Origin: a virus
DNA: 41,473 nt
Direction: 5' to 3' (one strand)
IMG/VR virus record: IMGVR_UViG_3300037245_000541
Coordinates: 1 to 41,473 of that record
Part shown: positions 1 to 6,844 of the stretch, in pieces
Layout of the letters: every line of letters starts with the position of its first letter
Position numbering within the stretch: the first letter of the stretch is position 1
Notes under the pieces: model-generated
The model's input: the letters and a program-made list of their open reading frames with translations, nothing else
Database searches by the model: none
Told to the model about the DNA's origin: nothing
Position numbers and translations under genes: made by a program

Positions 1-123
1 CTTATTTAGTATCTGGTCTATAGCCTCAGATAAGTAAATTTTCTTAGCTGTTGACATATGTACTCTTTTCTCTATTACTTCTGAGTACGCGCCTTCTATC
101 TCTGTAAACTTTATATCTGACAT
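1..123 (-). CDS. Hypothetical protein, 3' end cut by window edge
   Basis: An open reading frame starts with ATG at 121-123 and runs off the left edge of the window after 41 codons with no stop. The start is preceded by GGAG nine bases upstream, and it lies only 4 bp after the stop of the upstream gene, so it continues the same leftward operon. The visible part is hydrophilic with a helical second half (YLSEAIDQILNK). No family is recognised. If the molecule is circular the frame would continue from 41473 and stop near 41417, giving about 59 residues. Confidence 0.6.
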   Translation of the reverse strand, partial: MSDIKFTEIEGAYSEVIEKRVHMSTAKKIYLSEAIDQILNK

Positions 124-127
124 ATTC

Positions 128-1141
128 TTATACTCCGCTACTTTCAGTGTTTCTGTTAGCTGCTACACGATAGGCTAGCTTAGCTTTAATGAATTCTATC
201 TTACTAGAATATTGTGACTCTATTGGCTCAGTCTTAGGTGCTCTAGCTACAATAGAATCAAGCATATCATTTACATTAGTACTAGCTAGATCATTACTAT
301 TATCTGTACCTGTATTATCTATGCTATCTAAGCTAGGTAATAAGGTAAAGTCAGATACTTCTACAGTACCTCCTAAGTAATCTATATGATTAGTACGTCC
401 TTTCTCTAGTACCTCACATAGTTCATGGAAGTGTATAGAGCCTGCTTCTATATTACAGTGACAATAAGTTTCTACTTCTTTTATAAGAGATAGAGGAGTA
501 GTAAACATTTTATAAGAGTTAAAGCAAGTACGGATAATAGTTTTCCAGCTAGCTGCCTTATCTTCTGGGAACTCTCCAGCTCTACAAGCCCAGTCAGCTA
601 TAACAGATGCATACTTTTCTGGTTTGTTACCTGATAAGATACAAGAGGTAAGCTTATTCTCTAATACCTGTAACTCTTCTAACTCTTTAGCACTAGCCTT
701 ATCAGAATAGAAGTCATCTATATTATCATACCAGGCAGCTATCCAATTAGGTATCTGCTCTAAGTCTGAGTTATCATAGTGAACTGAGAAGCTAGGCTGT
801 ACAAAGCTAGGGTGCTTTATAAGTGCTGTCTTCTCTATTACATTAACAAGCTGTGTAATATTATTCTCTATAAGCTTAGCAGTACCTGAGCTAGTAGGAT
901 CTAATGTAGCTGGATGGCTCCAACCTATCTGACCAGAGGATTGTAAGAAAGCTAAGAATACTAAGTAAGAATCACTAGGTTTAAGCTGTCCCTTACAATG
1001 CATACTATACGCTTTATATAGCTGGTCTTGAGTAGTAGCAAATACAGGATGATAGTAACCTTGTGTAGCCGGTATAGATAAGAAGTCTAAGCCAGATACT
1101 TGAAAGGATACACCTGATATAGCACAGTTAAGAGTAGTCAT
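128..1141 (-). CDS. Hypothetical phage protein, 337 aa
   Basis: The protein is soluble, with no membrane segments. The N-terminal half contains a Trp/Pro-containing stretch (around GWSHPATLDP) and the C-terminal half is acidic and Ser/Asn-rich before a basic helix. I place the start at ATG 1141 because AGAGGTG lies about 7 bases upstream; a frame-compatible GTG nine bases earlier (1150) is less well placed. The gene overlaps the end of the preceding gene by 14 bp and is followed 4 bp later by the truncated gene at the window edge. Position in the leftward arm suggests an early function. No family is recognised. Confidence 0.75.
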   Translation of the reverse strand: MTTLNCAISGVSFQVSGLDFLSIPATQGYYHPVFATTQDQLYKAYSMHCKGQLKPSDSYLVFLAFLQSSGQIGWSHPATLDPTSSGTAKLIENNITQLVNVIEKTALIKHPSFVQPSFSVHYDNSDLEQIPNWIAAWYDNIDDFYSDKASAKELEELQVLENKLTSCILSGNKPEKYASVIADWACRAGEFPEDKAASWKTIIRTCFNSYKMFTTPLSLIKEVETYCHCNIEAGSIHFHELCEVLEKGRTNHIDYLGGTVEVSDFTLLPSLDSIDNTGTDNSNDLASTNVNDMLDSIVARAPKTEPIESQYSSKIEFIKAKLAYRVAANRNTESSGV

Positions 1142-1553
1142 GGTAAGCACCTCTTATAGGTAAGAAAGTCACAGCACGCTTACCTACTATAGGTTCTGGT
1201 AAGGGAGCAGGTAAGTTCTTAAGCTGCCATACAGTGTGGCCTTTATATTCTGTTAGGTAAGCGCAACCTCCTTTACGTTTTATAACAGAGCCTACACCTA
1301 TTAGTATATAACAGATTCGGTGGTTAGAGTTATCAAATGATGTTGGTTCTCTAGGTACTTGTATAGTTAGTATAGCTAGCTTAGGTTTCTTAGCTTTCTC
1401 GTCATCCTTATATACTTCTAATACCTCATATAAAGTATGCGGCTTTACACTAGGTATTATACCTCGTTCTTGTAAGCTCTCCTCATCTTTAATACCTGCT
1501 TGAAAGTATACCTTTCTACCTATTAGGTCATCTAAGTTATCTGGTATATACAT
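1128..1553 (-). CDS. Hypothetical phage protein, 141 aa
   Basis: The ATG overlaps the TAA of the upstream gene by one base and is preceded by AGAGGTG, a good ribosome binding site. The product looks like a small beta-rich protein: an N-terminal 'IGRKVYF' segment, then alternating hydrophobic strands (LAILTIQVP, RICYILIGVG) and a Pro-rich loop. No catalytic motif or membrane segment is visible. It is translationally coupled to both neighbours, so it probably works with them. Function unknown. Confidence 0.75.
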   Translation of the reverse strand: MYIPDNLDDLIGRKVYFQAGIKDEESLQERGIIPSVKPHTLYEVLEVYKDDEKAKKPKLAILTIQVPREPTSFDNSNHRICYILIGVGSVIKRKGGCAYLTEYKGHTVWQLKNLPAPLPEPIVGKRAVTFLPIRGAYHDYS

Positions 1554-2011
1554 TATAGGTCACCTCTTAGAGAAGTCATAGATTCTGCCATAGCTTCAGA
1601 TTCAAAGATTGCTACTTCTTCAGGGGTCATAAGCTCATTAAGATATCTATGCTCGTTATAACCTCTATGCTCTCTTACAGTAAGTGCGTTTATACCTGAT
1701 TCTTCTGCTTTCTCATAACACTCAGCCCAGTAGTGAGGATTAGATAGGTCCGTGTTAGTGCCGCTACCTGCATAGTTATCAGCGCTCTCTAAGCCACCTA
1801 AGTCTGCTAACATTTCAGTTACAGTTTTCTTACGCTGAGTACTATAAGCAGGTAGCTTAGCTTCATTAGCTATCTTAGCATGGAACGGAGCTAGTACACC
1901 TAAGAGCTGTATACTTTCGGGGCTTATAGGGGATTCATTCTTAGCTAGGTCTATACAGTGTAGTATCATAGCTTCTGTTAAAGATGGCCGGTATTTTTGT
2001 TTAGCTGTCAT
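1553..2011 (-). CDS. Hypothetical phage protein, 152 aa
   Basis: This is the first gene of the four-gene leftward cluster that leaves the repeat-rich gap at 2012-2485. AAAGG precedes its ATG. The sequence is mostly helical and charged, with a central Gly/Ser/Asn-rich linker and an acidic C-terminal helix (TPEEVAIFESEAMAESM). No enzyme motif or DNA-binding fold is recognisable. Being directly downstream of the TGCCA/TGGCA repeats, it is the gene most likely to be controlled by them on this side; that is inference. Confidence 0.7.
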   Translation of the reverse strand: MTAKQKYRPSLTEAMILHCIDLAKNESPISPESIQLLGVLAPFHAKIANEAKLPAYSTQRKKTVTEMLADLGGLESADNYAGSGTNTDLSNPHYWAECYEKAEESGINALTVREHRGYNEHRYLNELMTPEEVAIFESEAMAESMTSLRGDL

Positions 2012-2061
2012 AGTGTTACCTTTATGTGATAGGTGTAAATAGTTATGTTAAGTAGCGATAG

Positions 2062-2135
2062 TTGGCACCAATCTTGCATGGCGCGGCGAATTCTGGCAAA
2101 GTTTGCCTAGAAATGCCATTGTGCCATAATGCCAT
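2062..2135. repeat. Left TGGCA/TGCCA box array, three boxes at 8-bp spacing
   Basis: TGGCA boxes lie at 2063 and 2094, the palindrome GGCAAAGTTTGCC at 2095-2107, and TGCCAT boxes start at 2114, 2122 and 2130, exactly 8 bp apart. They mirror the array at 2398-2454. These look like protein-binding sites rather than coding sequence. Confidence 0.7.
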
Positions 2136-2170
2136 AGAAAATGCAACCTGTTTCGGTGTATATATATGCC

Positions 2171-2224
2171 TATATTCCTACCTCCCTAAGTAGGAATATA
2201 TAGGTAGTAAGGTAAGGAGGTAGG
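2171..2224. other. Two mutually exclusive hairpins in the control region
   Basis: 2171-2181 pairs perfectly with 2190-2200 (11 bp, loop CTCCCTAA). The overlapping segment 2177-2185 instead pairs perfectly with 2216-2224 (9 bp, CCTACCTCC with GGAGGTAGG). The two structures cannot form together, the arrangement expected of an attenuator-like switch or of a cruciform at an origin. No U-tract follows on either strand, so neither is a standard terminator. Confidence 0.5.
2199..2211 (+). repeat. 13-bp dispersed repeat TATAGGTAGTAAG (copy 1)
   Basis: An identical 13-mer occurs at 36009-36021 in the AT-rich gap upstream of the candidate SSB gene. Both copies lie outside genes, on the non-template side of leftward transcription. 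Related words (GGTATAGG..TAGTTA) occur at 2221-2238 and at the right window end (41452-41471). Confidence 0.55.
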
Positions 2225-2397
2225 TATAGGAGTAGTTATATTAGTATAGCTCTAACGGGTATATATTAGGGTGTCTATTAAGAAATATAAATACATACAT
2301 ACCTAGTTAGATACATATACTTATATAGCCCAGCTAGATAGCTAGTGATAGAGAGTAGTAAGGGAGATACAGGAAGGCCATAAATACCCGCCGATAG

Positions 2398-2454
2398 TGG
2401 CAAGAATAGTTATGGCATTTTGGCATTTTGGCAATAGTTGGCATTCCTTGCCAT
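2398..2454. repeat. Right TGGCA box array, three boxes at 8-bp spacing plus hairpin
   Basis: TGGCA boxes start at 2398, 2413, 2421, 2429 and 2439. The middle three are exactly 8 bp apart, the same phase as the left array but in inverted orientation. The last box pairs with TGCCA at 2449-2453 across TTCCT to give a 5-bp perfect hairpin just beyond the stop of the 2486-3217 gene. Confidence 0.7.
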
Positions 2455-2485
2455 AAATGATATTTAGTGCTTAGCTAGCTATTAT

Positions 2486-3217
2486 CTATAACTCCAATAA
2501 TTGCTCTTGTATTGCTTCCTTCATTCCTGTGATCTTAGCTATAAACCTAGCACCTAGCAGACTATCCTGAGCTTCACACTTAGTAATCACATTAATCATA
2601 GCGTCACGATCGGCTACTACTAATACAGTTTTAGGATTAGCAAGAGATACAAACTTAAGTTTATAAGCATTAACCATTAGCTGTATCTTTTGCTCTTGCT
2701 CACTAGTGATACTATCAACAATATTCATCTTGTCACATATAAGCAGCTTTAAGTTATCCTCCATTGACTCAATAAACCAAGCTTCCACTTTCTCTTTAGT
2801 TAGTCTCGCGCCCGCTTCGCTAGCTTCCAAGCCTGCTATTAACTTGTCTACACTTAGGTATTCAGTATAGACTGACAAGCTGCCTTTCTTGTGATCTGCC
2901 TTTATTTGCTTATCCTCTTCAGCTTGTAGATAAGCTAGAATGTAAGGTGATAGTTCAGTAACACGCTCAACTATAATAGCTTCAGTTAGATGCTTAGTAG
3001 GAATGCGCACAAAGCTGTTATCGCCTGCTTTGGTACCAGTAGCTTTATTCAATTGGTACAGGCATTTAACTATTCTAGTGCCTGTAATGTCAGCGATAGG
3101 TAAGTCATTACTATAAGCTTTGAACTCGCCTAGTGTTTCGCCTAGTGAACTTAACAAGTTATCGCGTGCAATTAGTGCTGCAGTTATACCGCTGCTAGCT
3201 TGATTTAAATCAGTCAT
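2486..3217 (-). CDS. Hypothetical phage protein, 243 aa
   Basis: A soluble, mostly helical protein with many Lys/Glu residues and no membrane segment. It starts at ATG 3217 with only a weak ribosome binding site and stands alone: a probable terminator (3281-3302) separates it from the small genes upstream, and the TGGCA repeat region begins just after its stop. That isolation next to a candidate origin or operator makes an initiator or regulator an attractive guess, but no helix-turn-helix, P-loop or zinc motif is visible, so the function is unknown. Confidence 0.75.
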   Translation of the reverse strand: MTDLNQASSGITAALIARDNLLSSLGETLGEFKAYSNDLPIADITGTRIVKCLYQLNKATGTKAGDNSFVRIPTKHLTEAIIVERVTELSPYILAYLQAEEDKQIKADHKKGSLSVYTEYLSVDKLIAGLEASEAGARLTKEKVEAWFIESMEDNLKLLICDKMNIVDSITSEQEQKIQLMVNAYKLKFVSLANPKTVLVVADRDAMINVITKCEAQDSLLGARFIAKITGMKEAIQEQLLEL

Positions 3218-3280
3218 ATTATGTATTCCAGTTTAGTGAATTAGATTAGGTAGACTAGATTAGCTAGCCTTACTACCAGT

Positions 3281-3302
3281 AAAAGCCCCAGTTAAGGAGC
3301 TT
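3281..3302 (-). terminator. Probable Rho-independent terminator of the small early operon
   Basis: On the minus strand AAGCTCC pairs with GGGGCTT (7 bp including one U-G) around the loop TTAACT and runs into four Ts. It lies between the last small gene (stop at 3328) and the 243-residue gene, so it would end the 3863-3328 transcript. The U-tract is short, so termination may be partial. Confidence 0.6.
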
Positions 3303-3327
3303 ATAGATTGTGCTTAGATTCTAGCTG

Positions 3328-3474
3328 TTATCGCCTGTATTTAGCATCTAGCCATTTATAGCTACGCTTTGTAGCCTGGATCGGATAACTATTACTAGCG
3401 CTAGCTGCCTTCCTAGAATCTAATGATACCAGAAACAGCCATACAATTACTAGTAGGAATATAGATAATAACAT
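3328..3474 (-). CDS. Small membrane protein, 48 aa
   Basis: The chosen ATG at 3474 lies just after the stop of the upstream gene (3476-3478), with AGG eight bases before it. The product is a single N-terminal hydrophobic segment (LLSIFLLVIVWLFLVSL) followed by a basic tail, so a small inner-membrane protein is likely. A longer in-frame version from 3609 would have two membrane segments, but it lacks a good ribosome binding site and would overlap the upstream gene by 134 bp. A role in lysis or superinfection exclusion is possible but unsupported. Confidence 0.5.
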   Translation of the reverse strand: MLLSIFLLVIVWLFLVSLDSRKAASASNSYPIQATKRSYKWLDAKYRR

Positions 3475-3475
3475 A

Positions 3476-3703
3476 TTAATAACCTGCCCACGTACGTAGT
3501 TTAGATCGAAAGGTGAAACTAGTGAATACACTGCTATCACCACTACTATCAACCAAGCCATCAATTGAACCGTCACTGTCATTGTAATAACAAGCGACTC
3601 CCCAATCATGTGATTTACACCATTCTAGTAAAGCCTTTCTTTTAGCTAAGCTCATTGATTCTATTCTACCAGTTGGCGCTGTTCCTATAGTTCTAATAGC
3701 CAT
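3476..3703 (-). CDS. Small hypothetical protein, 75 aa
   Basis: Starts at ATG 3703 with a strong AGGGAG seven bases upstream, 4 bp after the stop of the preceding small gene. The product is soluble, basic at the N terminus (GRIESMSLAKRKALLEW) and Ser/Asp-rich toward the C terminus. No family is recognised. It is the middle gene of three small ORFs leaving the divergent control region leftwards, the usual place for early host-takeover proteins; that role is inference from position. Confidence 0.6.
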   Translation of the reverse strand: MAIRTIGTAPTGRIESMSLAKRKALLEWCKSHDWGVACYYNDSDGSIDGLVDSSGDSSVFTSFTFRSKLRTWAGY

Positions 3704-3707
3704 TATA

Positions 3708-3863
3708 CTACGCTCCCTTGCTTGCTACTAAGTAGCCACTTCTCGGGATACTGCGAGCACGGAAGTTAGCTACTAGGTATTCTGAGTCTCTACGCTCTGT
3801 AACCATACCTAGTAACAAGCCTGTTAGGCATGCCGCTATCATTAAAAGAGTCATTGTTATCAT
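3708..3863 (-). CDS. Small membrane-anchored protein, 51 aa
   Basis: An ATG at 3861-3863, with AGGA nine bases upstream, opens a 51-codon frame ending in TAG at 3708-3710. It begins with a hydrophobic segment containing IAAC and ending GLLLGMV, followed by charged ERRDSEY and a basic tail. This fits a signal anchor or, less certainly, a lipoprotein signal (IAAC resembles a lipobox but the N terminus lacks basic residues). It is the first gene of the leftward early transcript and is tightly spaced with the next. Function unknown. Confidence 0.55.
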   Translation of the reverse strand: MITMTLLMIAACLTGLLLGMVTERRDSEYLVANFRARSIPRSGYLVASKGA

Positions 3864-4412
3864 TCTATGTAATCCTATCTAGTGAGTGAATCTATCTTAT
3901 TCTATCCTAGCTAAGAGGCTACTGCCTGCTTGCTTGGTATGAGTTAAGTATACAGCTATTAGCTAGATTAGGGAGTTTATTTGCTGTATTAGGGAGTATT
4001 GGTGAGATTGATTAAGACTTAGCTAGTAACTACTAATAACGTCTAGTTATATAAGGGTGTAGGGGTGTGTATTAGGTTAGCTAGGGGGCAGGTGTGTATA
4101 CCCTGTGTGTATGGGTAGGTATATCTAAGCTAACACCCCCATCAAGTAGTACTAAGCTAAGCTAGGGTGTATAGGTGGGTAGGTGGTAGGTAGGCTAGTA
4201 GGTGGTAGCAGAGGGGTATTAGAATCTAAGGGGGGCCTCAACCTTTTTTGACTTTCCCGCGCGGTGTACTCCTAAGAACGACCTTACATATTTCTAAACT
4301 TTTTTAGGTATTAGCTATCTAAGCACTTATTCTAGGAAAGCCATTTGCGCACATAGAGGTAACTAGCTATACTAGGTACTATTACTAATGACTACCAGAG
4401 GAGCCTGAGCTT
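3864..4412. promoter_or_regulatory. Divergent control region, G-rich on the + strand
   Basis: This 549-bp gap separates the leftward early genes from the rightward late operon and holds no credible ORF. Much of 3960-4235 is rich in G runs on the + strand: ATTAGGGAGT occurs twice (3967-3976 and 3988-3997), GGGTGT/GGGGTGT several times, and GGTGG/GTAGG repeats at 4170-4206. GGGGTGT (4062-4068) can pair with ACACCCC (4133-4139). The palindrome CCGCGCGG lies at 4257-4264 just after a T6 run and TTGACT (4249-4254), a possible -35 without a convincing -10. Promoters for both arms must lie here, but I cannot place them reliably. Confidence 0.55.
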
Positions 4413-5051
4413 ATGAGTATTAATTCTGTATTAGAAGATTTGGGCGGCATAACCCCACTGGCACCTACAGTAGAAGCTCCCCCAGCTCTAGTAGAACCAT
4501 CTAATCATTACTCTCCTGGAGTGACTAGCTCAGTAGAAGATAAAGCACTAGCCTTACTAGGAGCTGGCGTAGATCCAGAATCTACAGCTGCAGCACTAGG
4601 AGTAACAGCTAGCAGGATATCCCAGTTACTAGCAGAGAAGTCTTTTGCGGACAAAGTATCTGAGCTTAAGTATGCTGCCCTGACTGAGCACAATGTCAGA
4701 GATAATGCTTATGATAAGCTAGAAGATAAGTTACTAGTTAAACTAGATGCATCGCTACCTTTACTTATAAGACCTGAGAGTATCTTAAAGGCTATGAGTA
4801 TAGTTAACGGAGCTAAGCGGCGCGGCCATACCACCACCAATCAAATATCCAACAGTCAGACTGTGGTTAACCTTACCTTACCTACAGTCATAGTTAATAA
4901 GTTTGTTACGGATATAAACAACCAGGTAATCAAAGCAGGAAACCAAGAGCTAATGACCATGGCCTCTGGTAACCTATTAGATCAAGTAGAGAAAGCTGCG
5001 GAAGTAGCACTAGAGGTGACACATGTACAAGACTCCGGAGGAGAGACTTAA
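4413..5051 (+). CDS. terS: Probable terminase small subunit (DNA-recognition protein)
   Basis: The small terminase subunit binds the packaging start site on concatemeric DNA and passes it to the large subunit. Residues about 43-75 form a helix-turn-helix-like pattern (ALLGAGVDPESTAAALGVT then SRISQLLA), followed by charged helices suited to oligomerisation. The Pro-rich N terminus is probably flexible. GAGGAG precedes the ATG. The 212-residue length and the position as first gene of the late operon, two genes before terL, support the call. The family match itself is from pattern and context only. Confidence 0.65.
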   Translation: MSINSVLEDLGGITPLAPTVEAPPALVEPSNHYSPGVTSSVEDKALALLGAGVDPESTAAALGVTASRISQLLAEKSFADKVSELKYAALTEHNVRDNAYDKLEDKLLVKLDASLPLLIRPESILKAMSIVNGAKRRGHTTTNQISNSQTVVNLTLPTVIVNKFVTDINNQVIKAGNQELMTMASGNLLDQVEKAAEVALEVTHVQDSGGET

Positions 5052-5208
5052 ACTAAGTTATTTAGTTCCTAAGCTAAGAAAGGAGGCACCTAAACCTGCC
5101 GCTCCTACTAGACGACCTAAAGCTGATATAACTGCAGCCAGGGGAGTACTAGAGAGACTTATGGCTGGTACTAACTCTAATGAACTTCTCTCTGTAACTG
5201 AGATGTAA
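5023..5208 (+). CDS. Small basic protein between terminase subunits, 61 aa
   Basis: The ATG lies inside the end of the preceding gene (29-bp overlap, different frame) with AGAGGTG five bases upstream; the stop lies 2 bp before terL. The product is basic and Pro/Lys/Arg-rich in its first half (LRKEAPKPAAPTRRPKAD) and helical at the end. It has no recognised family. Its wedged position suggests a packaging accessory or a linker between the two terminase subunits, which is inference. Confidence 0.6.
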   Translation: MYKTPEERLKLSYLVPKLRKEAPKPAAPTRRPKADITAARGVLERLMAGTNSNELLSVTEM

Positions 5209-5210
5209 CT

Positions 5211-6833
5211 ATGGCTAAGAAGAGAGAACCTAACCAGAATATACTGGAGTCCTTAGGAGGTAATTTAGATGACTACCCTGAGGATGAGAATACTCCTGAA
5301 GGTATTCCTGAAAACTTACCTACTACTATACTACCTACTAACTCTGCTCCAAAGTTAGAAGAAGACGTCCAGCAAGTAGGGGCTTCAGCAGAAGAAGTAC
5401 AAGCACTAGCTAAGCAGGATATGGACTTTCTAGCTGCCTTAGTAATGCCTCTAGTATTTAAGTATTGTTTCCCTCCAGTATTTAAAGCTGTCTGGGAGTG
5501 GCTACTAGGTTATGTAGCTGAGAAGAGATCCTTCCCTCAGTTAGCCTTAGGTCTACCTCGTGGCTTTGGTAAGTCCACAGTAATGAAACTGTTTCTATTC
5601 TACTGTATAGTATTTACAGACAAGAAGTTCATAGCAGTAATAGCAGCTAACGCTAAGCTAGCAGAGAACATTGTATCTGATGTAATGGATATGCTAGAAG
5701 AACCTAACATTATAGCTGTGTTCGGGGACTGGAGATTAGGCTGTGAGAAAGATACTCAGTCACTTAAGAAGTTCGGTTTCAGAGGTAGAAACATAACCAT
5801 AGCTACAGTAGGAGGCGAAGGTCCTATCAGGGGACTTAACATAAAGAATGAGCGTCCTGATGTAATGCTGTTTGATGACATACAATCTAAGGAGTGTGCA
5901 GATTCAGAAGTACAAAGCACTAGCTTAGAGACCTGGCTAATAGCTACAGCAATGAAAGCTAAGTCACCTATGGGTTGTATGTTTCTATTCGTAGCTAACA
6001 TGTACCCTACTAAGCATAGCTTACTTCGCAAATTCAAACAGAATCATACCTGGACTAAGTTCATAGCTGGTGGCATACTAGCTGACGGAACTAGCTTATG
6101 GGAAGAGCTACAGCCTATTAAGCAACTAACAGCTGAGTTTGAGAATGACTTAGCTATGGGTCACCCAGAGATCTTCTACTCAGAGGTACTTAATGATGAG
6201 AACGTTAGCTTTAATAACCGTATTAATCTATCTAAGCTTCCCGATACACCCTACCAGGACGGGGATATTTCTGCGGGTAGCTTTGTTATTATCGACCCAG
6301 CAACGGATAAGATAGATAGTGATGCTGTATCTATAGGTTACTTTGAAGTACATAATGCTAGACCTATGCTTATGGAGCTTAAGGAGGATAGGTTCTCCCC
6401 AGGTGAAACCATTACAGAGGCTATTAAGTACTGTCTTAAGAATAACTGCCGGCTAGTAGCTATCGAAGCTAACGCCTATCAGTACTCTCTTAAGTACTGG
6501 TTTGACTTTATATGCTTACAGATGGGTATCCGAGGTATTGAAGTAGTACCTATCTACTCAGGTGTTACAGCTAAGAACAATAGAATCCTAACCTTCTTTA
6601 AAGCTTACTCAGCTGGCGAGATATACTGTCACCCTGACTGCCGCTTAGATCTCCACTTACAGGTATCTTCCTTTAACCCTATGAAGAGAGATAACACTGA
6701 CGGCCTGTTAGATCTTATGACTTACGCGCCTAGAGTTATGGTAGAGTTCGAAGAATATGTTATAGGCGGCTCTATACTAGAACAGCAAGAGTTTGATGCT
6801 ACTGAGGTAGTAGAGTTTAACAGCTGCTTCTAG
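5211..6833 (+). CDS. terL: Terminase large subunit (packaging ATPase/nuclease)
   Basis: Motor and nuclease that drives genome packaging through the portal. A Walker A motif GLPRGFGKST lies at residues 114-123 and a Walker B VMLFDD at 218-223. The C-terminal RNase H-like nuclease domain shows the acidic residues expected: D362 (IIDPATD), E419 (LVAIEA) and D497/D501 (TDGLLDLMTY). At 540 residues the length is normal. The first 60 residues are acidic and probably disordered. It follows the small ORF by 2 bp, has a weak ribosome binding site and is likely translated by coupling. A structured gap separates it from portal. Confidence 0.93.
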   Translation: MAKKREPNQNILESLGGNLDDYPEDENTPEGIPENLPTTILPTNSAPKLEEDVQQVGASAEEVQALAKQDMDFLAALVMPLVFKYCFPPVFKAVWEWLLGYVAEKRSFPQLALGLPRGFGKSTVMKLFLFYCIVFTDKKFIAVIAANAKLAENIVSDVMDMLEEPNIIAVFGDWRLGCEKDTQSLKKFGFRGRNITIATVGGEGPIRGLNIKNERPDVMLFDDIQSKECADSEVQSTSLETWLIATAMKAKSPMGCMFLFVANMYPTKHSLLRKFKQNHTWTKFIAGGILADGTSLWEELQPIKQLTAEFENDLAMGHPEIFYSEVLNDENVSFNNRINLSKLPDTPYQDGDISAGSFVIIDPATDKIDSDAVSIGYFEVHNARPMLMELKEDRFSPGETITEAIKYCLKNNCRLVAIEANAYQYSLKYWFDFICLQMGIRGIEVVPIYSGVTAKNNRILTFFKAYSAGEIYCHPDCRLDLHLQVSSFNPMKRDNTDGLLDLMTYAPRVMVEFEEYVIGGSILEQQEFDATEVVEFNSCF

Positions 6834-6844
6834 AGTAGTTACCT

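Larger units (their letters stand above)
2012..2485. other. Gene-free AT-rich region; candidate replication origin or operator region
   Basis: This 474-bp gap has no credible ORF. It contains two arrays of TGCCA/TGGCA boxes (2062-2135 and 2398-2454) framing an AT-rich core with long A/T runs, an 11-bp perfect hairpin (2171-2181/2190-2200), a competing 9-bp inverted repeat and a run of AGG-type purine repeats on the + strand. The 13-bp palindrome GGCAAAGTTTGCC sits at 2095-2107. Short phased boxes around an AT-rich core are typical of initiator-dependent origins or multi-site operators. Which of the two applies cannot be decided from sequence alone. Confidence 0.55.

Noticed and set aside
189-380. 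Rightward 63-codon ORF
   Set aside because: Wholly antisense to the better-supported leftward gene 128-1141 and lacking a ribosome binding site.
2062-2078. TTGGCAC-N5-TTGCA, a close match to the sigma-54 promoter consensus
   Set aside because: It points rightward, antisense to the neighbouring gene, and its TGGCA half belongs to the repeated box array, so the match is probably by-product of the repeats. A start-site map would settle it.
3475-3609. Longer N terminus of the small membrane gene, giving 93 residues and two membrane segments
   Set aside because: No ribosome binding site at 3609 and a 134-bp overlap with a gene that has a strong one. Kept as an alternative in the feature text.
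4229-4248. Rho-independent terminator at the G6 run followed by T6
   Set aside because: Only a 4-bp AAGG/CCTT stem can be drawn, too weak to call.
4249-4280. Standard -35/-10 promoter before the late operon
   Set aside because: TTGACT is present but no acceptable -10 lies 16-18 bp downstream, so I do not call it as a promoter.
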